A stretch of 64,000 nucleotides of DNA from assembly GCF_011397635.1 (NCBI RefSeq), contig NC_064770.1:7030826-7094825 (forward strand), in the 5' to 3' direction. Source of the DNA: Epinephelus fuscoguttatus (lineage: Eukaryota > Chordata > Actinopteri > Perciformes > Serranidae). The translations under genes and the position numbers were made by a program. The notes under the pieces are model-generated. The model was not told where the DNA came from. It saw only the letters and a list, made by a program, of their open reading frames with translations, and did no database searches. Positions 26,878 through 35,160 of this stretch are shown here, piece after piece; position 1 is the first letter of the stretch; each line of letters begins with the position of its first letter.

Positions 26878-26925
<48 letters not shown>

Positions 26926-29912
26926 TACACATAAATGACACTGATAGACACCGATGTACACACATGCATATCACATACACACAAAGCATTACTTTATGCA
27001 CCTTATCTTTCCCAGCAATTAGGTCTGTTGCTATATTTTGTCCTCTAAAGTCTTGTCCAAACAACAAGTGGGAATATCTCTTGTGTCGTGTTGCTCGATC
27101 ATCTCGTGTGGGTATTTTAGCAAATATTTCACCGATTTCACAAAAACCTACTTTCTATAAATGCAACATGACAAACATCAACTACTGATTATATCACTGC
27201 TTCGGCACAATGCCAGATCAGGAACTATGCTATTATACTACAGTTAACAGTCATGATCACTGGTTGGAATGCATTGATGGTTTTGTTTTTAATGTACAAA
27301 TTAGTTAATTAATAAAAACAGTTAGTTTCATTATTTAAACAAAGATTTAACTTGTAGCACCAGTATAAAGCAACACTGTTCTTGTTTTATGAAAGAAACA
27401 ACTGGCAACTGCTACAACACAAAGTAAGTTTGTTAATAATGGTTAGTCTGAGCCATTTCTTCAGATTTTTTTTTCTTTTAAATAGTTTGACATTTGGGGA
27501 TTACATTTCTAAAGCTCACTAATTAGCACATCTTGTGCTTTTACTGTTGTTACAAAGTTTAAAAGTGACAGGTTGTGTATGAATTTGCTGAGTCAAAATT
27601 TAGAGGTGCTGGCAGGTAAGAAAGTGGGTTTCCCAAATTGGCGAACTATTCCTTTAATCTAACATCTGCTTTGGGCCTCCACTTTAGGAAGAGGTTATGT
27701 GGATGAACTGAGATCTTAGATCTGAGAAATGTGTTTGGTTTGATTTTTTCGAGGTGAAGAGACCAAAGCAGATCAAGTAACAAACAATAAAAACTAGGGA
27801 TGCACGATAATATCAGCACATCATTGGTATCAGCTGATATCAGCTTTAAAATGAACAATCAGAATCGGCCAACATGCTTTTTCTTTTTTTGTACAATGAC
27901 TTAATATTACATCTACTGAAAAGCATTTTATTTCATATCTCCACCTGCTGGTGGGCCATCATGATAAGAATATGCATGCATAATATGATGTTAATTTCAC
28001 TGCAGAAGAGACTTGATGATCACTAAAATTAGCTGGGGAAAAAATCAATATATTGATGTCGTCTCAGCCAAATAAGTTGTCGGCATATCGGCATTGTGCA
28101 TCTCCAAAAACTCCAAACACATTAAACACAAACATTAACGTTCAGATACATGCGGATATAGTTACACATTCACGTGACTACTCAGCCACTCATACAGACA
28201 CACAGTGCTGGCAGCATACATTGCATGTTAATCTCATTTCTGTTCTGTTATTAACATGTAAATCTTTCAGCTGCTTCTCTCTGATACCATTCTCTTATAG
28301 TAGAACAGAGCTTACCTCCCACACACTCTGTTCAGTGACAGAAACACACTGACAGAATGATTGGTAGCAGTTTGACATTTGTCTGCACATTCACCAAGGA
28401 GCATGCTAATGCTTTAACTCACCATGCATGTTAAAGGGTCTCTATGCGACATTCATGATGCATTCCATTTGCATTGGGAAGTTGGAATTTCTGAGCTCCC
28501 AATTGTAAATTTCAACCGCACTGAAGTCCACTTTCAAACTTAGTAAGTGAGAGGCACCTCACCAATCCCGATTTTAAATTCCAAAATGGCTGTTCCACCC
28601 AGCAAAAGTAGCAAAAGCTGTAGTAAGATACTTTTCATAAGCACCTCTGTCTTATTTGTGTCTCATTAAAACACACACATCCATGCAGAAATGTCCCATC
28701 ATCTTCTATCTGTGGACATGTTTCTATGGTGTTTGTGTGCAAAAATTCAGCATGAACTGAATATCTTGGTTTTCCGACCTGTTGTACCGGAACACGATTG
28801 GGTTTGACGTCATTCCAAGCTTTGTCCGAGGCAAAGGGAATACCGCATCATGTTATTCACACCGGGCATGAATAAAACAATTCATGTGAGTGAATTACAT
28901 GTAAAGCCAAAGTAAAGACATGATTAGATGTGAGTTCCCGCTGGGCAGCCAATGGACGCGACGCAAATGACGCAAAATATGCGAATCAAGTGAGTAGTGG
29001 ACTTGTGTGTCATACACTTGAAAAATCTGGACAGTGCTGCGATAGCCAACCAGCACTGAGATTCTCTGGCAATGTATCGCGCTGAGGATGTACCGGCGGA
29101 TGTTTATTAACTGATTCAGCAATTTCACGTGTGTGTGATGCAAGTTATTAGTACGTATGAAGTGAATCAACACAAAATGTTTTAGCATTCAAACTTGCGC
29201 AAGTGACGCATCGCGGAAATTTACACACATCAGAGCGTATGAGTTGTCAGCACATGGTTCTTAACGTGGAGATGGCTGAGCTGGCCGCTAGCAGCTAATG
29301 GTGCTAACTCCATAAAGAGCACTAAACAATATCAACAGTACTGACAACGCTAACAGTGTTACCTGTGGGGGAGCCAGATGGTGGGCGCTACGCTTCTGTG
29401 GCGACGTTGTCCAAATTTATCAGTGCAGAGCTGGAGTGATGAGCTAGCCAGTGGTGTTCGAACCGGCTTACCACAACAAAGCACAGAGGAGCTCGGTTTA
29501 CCACACACACAGAGGTCACGTGACTTCATTCTCTGCTCAGAATGCCATATCTTCCATATCCATATCTTCATGTAGCAAATAGCTGTTTGCTGCTATAGAA
29601 ATGCTCTGAATGTCACCTACAGAACCTTTAAGGAAGCAGCTAGCTTTGCTTTAGCTCCAGATGACCAGACAGCTCTTAGAGGCTCAACTGTGAATGAATG
29701 GACTGATGGATAAAGAAAAAATGGATTACAGTAACAACCTCGAAAGCACCGTAGCTCTTTAAATACTGGACAAATGATCAGAGAGCTCTTTTTTTTCATA
29801 TTTGATTCATTTTTTAATAGCACTCTATTTTCCTGATGTGCTTCTTTAGCTGCTTCCTGCTTGTGTGCAGGAATGAACATGTGCATGGACATGTTTCTGC
29901 GCTCGCTTTTAG

Positions 29913-29957
<45 letters not shown>

Positions 29958-32900
29958 CATGCTCTAAGCTTTTCTCTATCTGTTGCTTTAACCCTAACAG
30001 CACATAACAGAGAAACTGGCTCTGACCACTAACGTAAGTGCCTACTAACTTCACAGCCATGACATACTGCAACACACAGCATGTTCTACTGTACTGCACA
30101 CCACATGCTGTAACACTACACTGCCATAACAGTGGCATGCAAAAGTTTGGGCACCCCTGGTAAAAAATTTTGTTTACTGTGAATAGGTAAGTAGAAGATG
30201 AACTGATCTCCAGAAGGCATTAAGGCAAGTTAAAAATGAAAAATGCTTTTCAACATTTGAGCAGAATCAGTGTATTATTTTTGTTTTGTACAATTTTAGA
30301 GTCAAAAAAAGGGAAGGAGCACCATGCAAAAGTTTAGACACCCTAAGACATTTGAGCTCCCAGACAACGTTTACCTGGGTCTCAGACCATAATTAGCTTG
30401 TTAGGGCTATGGCTTGTTTGCAGTCATCATTAGGAAAGGCCAGGTGATGCAAATTTCAAAGCTTTATAACTACTCTGACTCATGAAACCTTGTCCCAACA
30501 ATCAGCAGCCATGGGCTCCTCTAAACAGCTGCCTAGCACTCTGAGAACTAAAATAACTGATGCCCACAAAGCAGGAGAAAACTATATGCAGGTAGCAAAC
30601 TGTTTTCAGGTAGCCGTTTCCTCAGTTTGTAATGTCATTAAGAAATGGCAAGTTCAAGCTGAGGTCTTGAAGACCAAGAAAACTGCTTGTAGGATTGTTA
30701 GAAAGGCAAATCAAAACCCCTGTTTGACTGTAAAAGACCTGCAGGAAGATTTATCAGACTCTGGAGTGGTGGTGCACTGTTCTAGTGTGCAGCGACACCT
30801 GTAAGACTGTGACCATCATGGAAGAGTCATCAGAAGAAAACCTCTCCTGTGTCCTCACCACAAAATTCCACGTCATTCTGCGTTGCAAAGGAACATCTAA
30901 ACAAGCCTGATGCTCTTTGGAAACAAGTCCTGTGGACTGATGAAATTAAAATAGAACTTTTTAGTGCAGTGAGCAAAGGTATGTTTGGAGAAAAAAAGGA
31001 TTTCATGAAAAGACCACCTGTCCAACTGTTAAACACGGGGTTGGATGGATCATGCTTTGGACTTGTGTTGCAGCCAGTGGCACGGGAAATATTTCACAGG
31101 TAGAGGGAAGAATGGATTCATTTAAATCCCAGCAAATTCTGGAAGCAATTATCAAACCATCTGTAAAAAAAAAGCTGAAGATGAAGAGTGAATGGCTTCT
31201 ACAACAGGTCAATGATCCTAAACACACCTCAAAGTTCACAATGGACTACCTCAAGATGTACAAGCTGAAGGTTTTGCCATGACCCTCACAGTACCCCGAA
31301 CTAAACATCATTGAAAATCTGTGGATAGACCTCAAAGGAGCAAGATGGCTCAAGAATCTCCCGCAAACAAGAACGTGAAGACCCATAGCTGGTTACAAAA
31401 AGCATTTAGAAGCTGTGATAGTTGCCAAAGGGAGTGCTGCTAACTACTGACCATGCAGACCATAGCTTCAGGCCCTTTTCCTTTTTTCTTATTTTGAAAC
31501 TGAAAAAGATTGAAATTAAAAAGTAATTCTGCTTAAAATATTGAAGAAATGTGTCATCTTTAATTTCATGCCTTTTGGAGTTCAGTTCATCTTCTACTTA
31601 CTTAACTGCTCACAGTAAATTAAATTTTGACCAGGGGTGCCCAAACTTTTGCAAGCCACTGTATAATCTTTGGTGTTTACTGAGCACAGGAGTCTGTTTG
31701 TTCTCTCTCAGGCAATATATAGTAAGTACCCCTGAAAAATGTCACCAAGCCTGAAGACAAATGTCCTTCGACTCGCTGTCAGCACACAGCAGGGGTATGA
31801 AATGGATGACTGTAGTTAAAACACTGGAAGATAACTGAGTGAACACACACAACTTAAACCTCAGCAACCAGAAAAAAACTGTCTGATAATGATGACACTG
31901 ATGATAGCTATAAGAGGGAGATTCATCTCTAGCAGATGATGAGACAGGAAGCGATAACAACATTATACCAGCGGCTGCTGCACTGCGGGGGTGTGCTTAT
32001 CAGTGGTGGAGGAAGTACTGAGATCCTTCCTTAATGCTGCAGTTGATAACTTTTATAATAAAATAACTTTTGTCATATTTACTAAAACTGTCACTATATT
32101 CACGCAGCACTACATGTGACAGATAATCTCTGAAAAAAATCCTCTGCCTATTCTTCGCCTTGCAACGCTTCTAATGGCATTTACAGATGTGAACAATCAG
32201 AAGCAGAGTCTCTAATGCAATTGTTAATCATGCTAATCAAAGTTAACTGACAGTGATTGACATGATTGATGATTTTTGCAGATTCTTTGTCTCATGCCCT
32301 TCTTTAAGAATATAGTGACTGTTTCAGCAAATATGACAAAAAGTTATTTTCAGAAAGGTTATCAGCTGTAGCTGTAAGGGAAAAATAGTAATGCTGCAAA
32401 ATAGATATACAAATCACTCCTTTACAAGTAAAGTCCTGCATTTAATGCCACTCTTGTAAAAGTACATAAGTAGCCCATTATCAGCCAAATGTTCTTCAAA
32501 CTTTAAAGTAATACAACCCATCATGCAGAAAATGATATTTCAATAAGAGCCAAAACACTCTGTGCACCAGTTACTCAGTAAGTAGCACTTAACAGATGAA
32601 GGCAGCAGTGGAACTCTGTATGGGACTGATATGACTGCATATCCCAGAATCCCACATTGCAGTAAGTATTATTATCTGAGCGCCGTCTGCCCCCTGCTGT
32701 TTGAATGAGGAACTACAGCTTCAGTGCTGAAAGGAAATGTCGCTCGAGGATGACACATTCAGTACAAACTGACATTGATCATGAAAAGGCCGTGAGACGG
32801 GAAAAAGCACACAGTTTTTAAACTGATAAAACAAGCAAACAGATGAAAAAATTCAGTTGCAGTTTTTAGCGATGATTAAAAGCAGAGGTGAATGTAACAT

Positions 32901-33620
32901 TTTTAGCCTGTTTTTGAAAGTAGCCTGGAACACTTAGCAGACTGCTCCCGAGAATGATGTTTGTCAGCACACATGTAGAGTTGTAATTCAAAAGGCAAAA
33001 TGACTCAGACATTGTTCTGTGTCTGAGAAATGATCATTTTAATGATTATAAACATACACAAACATTAGGCTGACAGATGGAATAATATGTCAACATGGCC
33101 CATATTTACTGATCTTTTAATAAATCGTTCCTGTCAACACTAACCCTAACTCTAACCCAACAACAACAACAACAACAACAACAAAACATGTTGTAGAATG
33201 TGTGTATCACGGTTCCTATCCCTGTTGTACTCTTTAAACACAGTGACAAGAAACTCAGTTGTCTATCCATGTGCTCAGTCTGACATTTAGTGGGTAAACA
33301 GTGGTACTACAATGCTGTACAACTACTTTAAAAGTTCAAACTTAAATTACTACACTGCACTTAATTTACTCCCATTGCATCCACAACTCAGTTACATTCA
33401 GGTCAATGAGTTCTCCTGTGATGACAAAGTCTAAAAATCCTTCCAATCAGCACCAGTCACAGACCATATTTATCTGTATTATATTTCATATTTAATGTTT
33501 TTTCCCAACTTAAATTTACTTTATTACATCATGCTACATTATGTTACACATCTTTTTCTTTATGTTTTCCAGGTTCTGCAGTCGGCCAAGGAGCAGATTA
33601 AATGGTCCATACTGAAATGA
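8416..33620 (+). CDS. copz2: coatomer subunit zeta-2 (zeta-COP), complete, 9 canonical coding exons
   Basis: Canonical join: 8416-8433, 16195-16263, 17947-18031, 19039-19130, 22157-22212, 24139-24216, 24390-24441, 26839-26877 and 33573-33620, giving 537 nt and 178 residues. Every intron is GT-AG and all phases match. The protein is the small zeta subunit of the COPI coat, which carries cargo from Golgi to ER; it has the sigma-adaptin-like (longin) fold over most of its length. Diagnostic stretches are [17 protein letters not shown] (7-23), [36 protein letters not shown]-type helix residues near 105, [10 protein letters not shown] (134-143) and [15 protein letters not shown] (164-178). COPZ2 rather than COPZ1 is favoured by [29 protein letters not shown] and the terminal ILK. 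Length is normal for the family (COPZ1 is 177). Two more exon-like segments inside introns may give variants. Intron 1 hosts mir-152. Confidence 0.93.
9113..9156. repeat. (CT)n microsatellite
   Basis: About 22 CT units in copz2 intron 1. Confidence 0.95.
10690..10980 (+). repeat. SINE-like dispersed repeat (body and 3' tail)
   Basis: Blocks in order: GTGTGGAGTTTGCATGTCCT, CAGTCCAAAGACAGGCATG, TTGGTGACC, GGCAACCTGTCCACGATGTA, GTCAGCTGGGATAGGCTCCA, AGGATAAGCAGCTAAT and a GAATGAATGA tail. This is the body and tail of a very common fish repeat; a shorter copy with the tRNA-like head is at 50433-50550. The 5' head is missing here. Confidence 0.75.
12183..12730 (+). mobile_element. hAT remnant with BED zinc-finger fragment
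   Basis: An ORF beginning at 12413 encodes [15 protein letters not shown], then [16 protein letters not shown] and MIYHLKHG. The C..C pair and aromatic spacing are those of the BED finger at the N-terminus of hAT transposases and ZBED proteins; the last histidine context is followed by unrelated sequence. The stretch at 12190-12250 (GTTGACTAGAAAG, GGTCGATTAGTCGC) resembles hAT ends of this type. The transposase core is absent, so this is a 5' piece. Confidence 0.6.
13859..14582. mobile_element. foldback element with short TIRs and internal long inverted repeat
   Basis: AGGCCCGTTTCC at 13859 is matched by GGAAACGGGCCT ending at 14582. Inside, 13975-14042 and 14217-14290 are inverted copies of each other, sharing ATGGCCCGTGAAAAAA, TCCAGCGGAT and ACAACATGATTGAGCTA. 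Flanking TA on both sides may be the target duplication. There is no coding capacity. Confidence 0.7.
15737..15823 (+). ncRNA. mir152: mir-148/152 family microRNA hairpin
   Basis: The 3p arm at 15787-15808 begins TCAGTGCATAACAGAACTTT, carrying the miR-148/152 seed and the family's conserved ACAGAACTT. The 5p arm at 15749-15771 begins AAGTTCTGTGATACACTCTG and pairs with it across a loop of about 15 nt. The base is closed by AGTTTC (15737) against GAAACT (15818). Vertebrate mir-152 lies in COPZ2 intron 1 and mir-148b in COPZ1 intron 1, on the same strand as the host. This hairpin is in copz2 intron 1 on the plus strand, so it is named mir-152. An adenine at position 10 of the mature form differs from the versions I remember. 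Confidence 0.93.
16195..16263 (+). CDS. copz2: copz2 exon 2
   Basis: 69 nt, phase 0 at both ends, acceptor TTGTTGCAG and donor GTAAGG. Encodes residues 7-29, [17 protein letters not shown] followed by NRLLSK, the first strands of the longin-like fold. Confidence 0.95.
16462..16625 (+). repeat. dispersed fish repeat (AGTTCAGTATTT / TTTCTTGCCAAGAGTCAGAT type), partial
   Basis: Blocks AAAGAAATAGTTCAGTATTT, CTTTCTTGCCAAGAGTCAGA, GATTGATGCCGCTCTCATGT and GTTAGCTAGCTAGC follow a high-copy fish repeat in order. Related partial copies are near 23130-23220, 24020-24065 (opposite orientation), 27470-27660 and 47345-47600. Confidence 0.65.
16887..17541. mobile_element. nonautonomous DNA element, imperfect TIRs
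   Basis: AGCCCTTTTTAGACAGGAAT on the left faces AGTGTAAAAGGGGCT at the right end, an imperfect inverted repeat of about 15 bp. The interior has uniform CG-richer composition (16980-17540) unlike the flanking intron. It lies in copz2 intron 2. Family not assigned. Confidence 0.5.
17947..18031 (+). CDS. copz2: copz2 exon 3
   Basis: 85 nt, phase 0 in and phase 1 out, acceptor TGTTTCAG and donor GTAAGT. Encodes residues 30-57, including [13 protein letters not shown] and [10 protein letters not shown]. Confidence 0.95.
18395..18870 (+). repeat. long pyrimidine-rich tract in copz2 intron 3
   Basis: About 475 nt dominated by C and T on the plus strand, made of irregular TCCTCCTTT, CTCCCTCT and TTTCTTTTT words rather than one repeat unit. 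It lies just upstream of exon 4. The open frames it creates are low-complexity and not genes. Confidence 0.8.
19039..19130 (+). CDS. copz2: copz2 exon 4
   Basis: 92 nt, acceptor CTCTGTAG and donor GTAAGG. Completes the split asparagine codon and encodes residues 58-88, including [15 protein letters not shown] and [10 protein letters not shown]. Confidence 0.95.
19586..19623. repeat. T-rich low-complexity run
   Basis: Poly-T broken by single C bases, in copz2 intron 4. Confidence 0.9.
19763..20120 (+). mobile_element. nonautonomous TIR element, copy 1 (inverted partner at 28855-29227)
   Basis: The left end GTGTACACACCAAACGTGAT faces GACGC- and GTGAACAC-containing sequence at the right end (GCGTCCAGTGTGAACAC). 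Interior words TTGCGCAAGTTTGAACGC, ATTTTGTGTT and ATTACATGTAAAG-like sequence recur in reverse orientation at 28.9-29.2 kb. No coding capacity. Confidence 0.65.
21029..21206 (+). repeat. insertion flanked by a 10-bp direct repeat, carrying an 18S rRNA fragment
   Basis: TAAATGCATA occurs at 21029-21038 and again at 21197-21206, bracketing 158 bp. This looks like a target-site duplication around an inserted piece, whose central 93 bp is 18S rRNA sequence. Before it is GTACTCGTACTCGTACTTG, a short tandem of unknown origin; after it is A-rich ATTTTCAAAATAAACC. Confidence 0.5.
21073..21165 (+). pseudogene. 18S rRNA 5'-end fragment
   Basis: The 93 bp from GCCAGTAGCATATGCTTGTC through TAAGCCATGCAAGTCTAAGT to GAATGGCTCATTAAATCAG matches what I remember of the vertebrate 18S rRNA start (about nt 16-108) without visible differences. 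It lacks the first 15 nt (TACCTGGTTGATCCT) and stops before the TTATGG that normally follows. It is a fragment, not an rRNA gene. Confidence 0.85.
21694..21729. repeat. (TTA)n microsatellite
   Basis: About 12 ATT/TTA units in copz2 intron 4. Confidence 0.95.
22157..22212 (+). CDS. copz2: copz2 exon 5
   Basis: 56 nt, acceptor CTCTCTAG and donor GTAAAG. Encodes residues 89-106, [18 protein letters not shown], plus two bases of the split arginine codon. Confidence 0.95.
22723..22756. repeat. (GT)n microsatellite
   Basis: About 17 GT units in copz2 intron 5. Confidence 0.95.
24139..24216 (+). CDS. copz2: copz2 exon 6
   Basis: 78 nt, acceptor TTTTCTGCAG and donor GTAAGA. Encodes residues 107-132, [14 protein letters not shown] and [10 protein letters not shown], plus two bases of a split glycine. 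Confidence 0.95.
24390..24441 (+). CDS. copz2: copz2 exon 7
   Basis: 52 nt, acceptor GTTGCTAG and donor GTAAGA. Encodes the split glycine and [17 protein letters not shown] (134-150), ending in phase 0. Confidence 0.95.
24657..24746 (+). CDS. candidate alternative terminal exon of copz2
   Basis: Lies 215 nt after exon 7. A long pyrimidine tract (24608-24643) and a CTGAT branch-like word lead to GGTGTCAG. The following 87 nt read in phase 0 from exon 7 as 29 residues starting [17 protein letters not shown] and ending TDKSQLL, then TAG at 24744. Joined to exons 1-7 this would give a 179-residue protein, against 178 for the canonical form. Residue composition is protein-like rather than low-complexity, and the frame ends just as a GACA/GAGA repeat begins. 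The nearest AATAAA is at about 25719, inside a transposon remnant. I do not recognise the peptide. It could be a chance frame. Confidence 0.4.
   Translation, partial: LMSEPAYGFVLFDYITGNVEGQTDKSQLL
25199..26024. mobile_element. TIR element in copz2 intron 7 (GGGATGC- ends)
   Basis: AGGGATGCGATTTT at 25199 faces AAAATCGTTGCATCCCT ending at 26024. Such GGGATGCA-type ends are common on fish hAT-like nonautonomous elements, and a smaller relative is at 27796-28105. The interior carries AATAAATAAA near 25719. No transposase is seen. Confidence 0.6.
26839..26877 (+). CDS. copz2: copz2 exon 8
   Basis: 39 nt, phase 0 at both ends, acceptor TTTTGCAG and donor GTAACA. Encodes residues 151-163, [13 protein letters not shown]. 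The donor is immediately followed by a (CA)n run. Confidence 0.95.
26881..26920. repeat. (CA)n microsatellite directly after exon 8 donor
   Basis: 20 AC units starting 4 nt into copz2 intron 8. In the transcript this is a CA repeat, a known kind of binding site for hnRNP L. Confidence 0.95.
27796..28105. mobile_element. short TIR element (GGGATGCACGAT ends)
   Basis: AGGGATGCACGATAATATCA at the left faces CGGCATTGTGCATCTCC at the right, about 310 bp apart. Words such as ATCAGCTGATATCAG and ATATCGGCAT are typical of this fish repeat class. A single matching end (GTATCGTGCATCTCTAG) also occurs near 23957. Confidence 0.6.
28431..29631. mobile_element. 1.2-kb TIR element with other elements nested inside
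   Basis: TTAAAGGGTCTCTATGCGAC at 28431 is matched by the reverse complement of GTCACCTACAGAACCTTTAA ending at 29631; 20 of 24 terminal positions agree. Inside lie a separate repeat piece (about 28478-28820, TTGGAATTTCTGAGCTCCCA type) and an inverted copy of the 19.8-kb element (28855-29227). Confidence 0.65.
28855..29227 (-). mobile_element. nonautonomous TIR element, copy 2 (reverse orientation)
   Basis: Read on the minus strand it parallels 19763-20120: ACTTGCGCAAGTTTGAATGC, then CACTTCATACG-like sequence, then TTTACATGTAATTCACTCAC near the other end. It is nested in the 28431-29631 element, so it inserted later than that element. Confidence 0.6.
29915..29954. repeat. (GT)n microsatellite upstream of the candidate microexon
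   Basis: About 20 GT units ending 47 nt before the candidate exon at 30001. In RNA this is a UG repeat. Confidence 0.95.
30001..30033 (+). CDS. candidate 33-nt in-frame microexon of copz2
   Basis: The 33 nt lie between TTTAACCCTAACAG and GTAAGTG, a strong acceptor and a near-consensus donor. Both neighbouring junctions (exon 8 end, exon 9 start) are phase 0, and 33 nt encode 11 open codons, [11 protein letters not shown], so inclusion keeps the frame and gives a 189-residue protein. The insertion would fall between EQSVAQ and VLQSAKEQ, where the human COPZ proteins I know have none. A TGC-containing pyrimidine stretch and a UG repeat lie just upstream. No transcript evidence is available here. 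Confidence 0.5.
30128..31662 (+). mobile_element. Tc1-type transposon, decayed
   Basis: Ends are inverted repeats sharing CAGTGGC, TGCAAAAGTTTGGGCACCCC and TGGT, with flanking TA. The span of about 1.53 kb is normal for a Tc1 element. It lies in copz2 intron 8 just downstream of the candidate microexon. Coding remains are described separately. Confidence 0.9.
30490..31400 (+). pseudogene. Tc1-type transposase pseudogene
   Basis: 30511-30804 encodes the helix-turn-helix N-terminus ([19 protein letters not shown] onward). A stop then interrupts it. Later pieces in shifted frames carry [12 protein letters not shown] (first catalytic Asp), [20 protein letters not shown] (second Asp) and [11 protein letters not shown] (Glu). 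Landmarks of the DDE domain are all recognisable in order, but in-frame stops and frameshifts show the gene is inactive. Confidence 0.85.
32001..32520 (+). repeat. dispersed AAGTACTT-type repeat interrupted by a younger insertion
   Basis: Begins CAGTGGTGGAGGAAGTACTG and resumes after an insertion with AAGTAAAGTCCTGCATTTAA and AAAAGTACATAAGTAGCCC. This is a frequent fish nonautonomous repeat; a reverse copy with further insertions is at 37396-38425. Confidence 0.65.
32036..32375. mobile_element. palindromic MITE nested in the 32-kb repeat
   Basis: 32036-32101 and 32308-32374 are inverted copies sharing GTTGATAACTTTTAT-like, AACTTTTTGTCATATTTGCT-like and ACTGTCACTATATTC sequence, about 65 bp per arm. 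The arms enclose about 200 bp of unrelated sequence. No coding capacity. Confidence 0.7.
33159..33183. repeat. (CAA)n microsatellite
   Basis: About 8 CAA units, preceded by a short TAACCCTAACTCTAACCC telomere-like run. Confidence 0.9.
33573..33620 (+). CDS. copz2: copz2 exon 9 (last coding exon)
   Basis: 48 nt after acceptor ATGTTTTCCAG, phase 0. Encodes [15 protein letters not shown] and the TGA stop at 33618-33620. This C-terminal motif is nearly invariant in vertebrate zeta-COP. Confidence 0.96.
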   Translation, partial: VLQSAKEQIKWSILK

Positions 33621-34815
33621 CTTGGACCAGACAAATGTAATATTCTCAAGAAAACATTTTTAGTCCCAAAGCTATTTTTTTATAGTAACACACTAAAGGG
33701 AAGGTTGTTACAAGCCTGTAGGCCAATAAGCTTATAGCTTTATATAGCAATTAACCAGCCAGTAATAGAATTAGGTTTCTGTGTGTAATGGCATCTTGTT
33801 ACATTGTGTGTGACATGTAATTAATTTATTTGGTTTTGGATTGATGTTGGTTCATACTCGTGTAGATTTGTCATGAGGAAACGAAGGAGGAAGTGAAAGC
33901 TCGGCTTTCAGTGTCCAGCTGTGCTTCTGTAAAAGGCAGTTAGTACCAAACTAATCAATGAAAATACTGGAAGTCTGATCAGCGATCAGTAATCTATTGC
34001 TTTTATTTGGGTGGAGCAGGATTTTCCACTCTTATTTACTCAAAACTGAATATGACTTTGGGGTTTATTTGCATATACTGCTAATATGCATAATTTGAAA
34101 GTTACAGTTTTTTTACACAACTTTTTTTTCCGCCAAAATGTTACACATGGAACAACTGGGCTAAATCTAGCCCATGATAGGATGCCAGGTCCCCAGACCA
34201 CTTCCTAATTCAAAACAAAACAAACAAAACACCAGCAGATACTCGCAAATTCAAGCTAAAAAGCTGAATATCACATAAGAAATTTTTACCACATTATTTT
34301 CCAGGGGTGGTGTTAAATTCACTCACACACTGACATCATTTGTGCACTGAAATGCTCACTTTTGTTGTTCCTTACATGACACTTGCAGTACATGTGTTTT
34401 GTAGAATTTATCTGAAGACTGTAAAGGAATGTAATGATGCCTTATGACACTAAACAACTATTCTAGCACCATGTGTACGAGGAAACATGTTACTGTTGCA
34501 CTGTCAGCAAAACCCTCATTTTCCTAAAGGTGGAATTCCCTTATAAAGGTAAATTAGTATCTGTACAGATAATTGATCTGTGAGTCAAAGGGACCTTGAA
34601 GAGTTCTAAAGAATTATGTCTATTTTCTGAGACTGAAAGAGGTTCATAGATATTAATTATTTTCTTAGTTGAAAAGAAGAGGAAAAAGAAAACCAAAGAC
34701 ACTGTTTACATTTGGATGTTGTTGAAACAGACTGCATGGTGTCAGATGTAGGGCGTTTTGTCTGTCCACCATATGTGACACTGATAATAAAATATTTGTC
34801 CTGGATTCAAGTGTC
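33621..34815 (+). other. copz2 3' UTR
   Basis: No frame follows the stop. The first good polyadenylation signal is AATAAA at 34786-34791, with a GT/T-rich stretch about 20 nt later (GTGTCCTGATTTTATCC), so the transcript probably ends near 34810. A second AATAAA is near 34864. Confidence 0.65.
34786..34791 (+). terminator. copz2 polyadenylation signal
   Basis: Canonical AATAAA about 1.17 kb after the stop codon, followed by GT-rich sequence. Confidence 0.65.
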
Positions 34816-34939
34816 CTGATTTTATCCTTCATTATGTATTAATTGTCGTTTATACATTGTGTTTAATAAATATTCTTAATCAGAAACAGAAGAAAAACAA
34901 GTCAAAACTGAGTCAAAACTCATTTCCCCTCTGTGTTTC

Positions 34940-35160
34940 TGTTAGCCAATCAGCATTCAAACCTCCGACCCTAATGAATATTAATAAGCTCCGCAAAGAC
35001 AACTCAGAGTCGTGGGTGTGTTCTAAGAAGTGATTGGTAGAAACTACCTGACGTCAGGAGACATGTGTCCTTAGGCCTTATAGTTCAGCCAATGGTTCGT
35101 TCTGGTTTTATTCCGGGGTAATGTGATTGGTTGGTTGCTTCATCCCGTCTACAGCTGATC
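34940..35160. promoter_or_regulatory. CCAAT-rich segment with a CRE palindrome
   Basis: Within 190 bp there are CCAAT at 34946 and 35089, ATTGG (inverted CCAAT) at 35033 and 35126, and a full CRE, TGACGTCA, at 35049-35056. This cluster looks like a promoter or enhancer, but no exon is recognisable on either side within about 700 bp, apart from the tRNA gene at 35890. Confidence 0.4.

Noticed and set aside
33141..33158. Telomere-like TAACCCTAACTCTAACCC
   Set aside because: Fewer than three imperfect units next to a CAA microsatellite; too short for an interstitial telomere.
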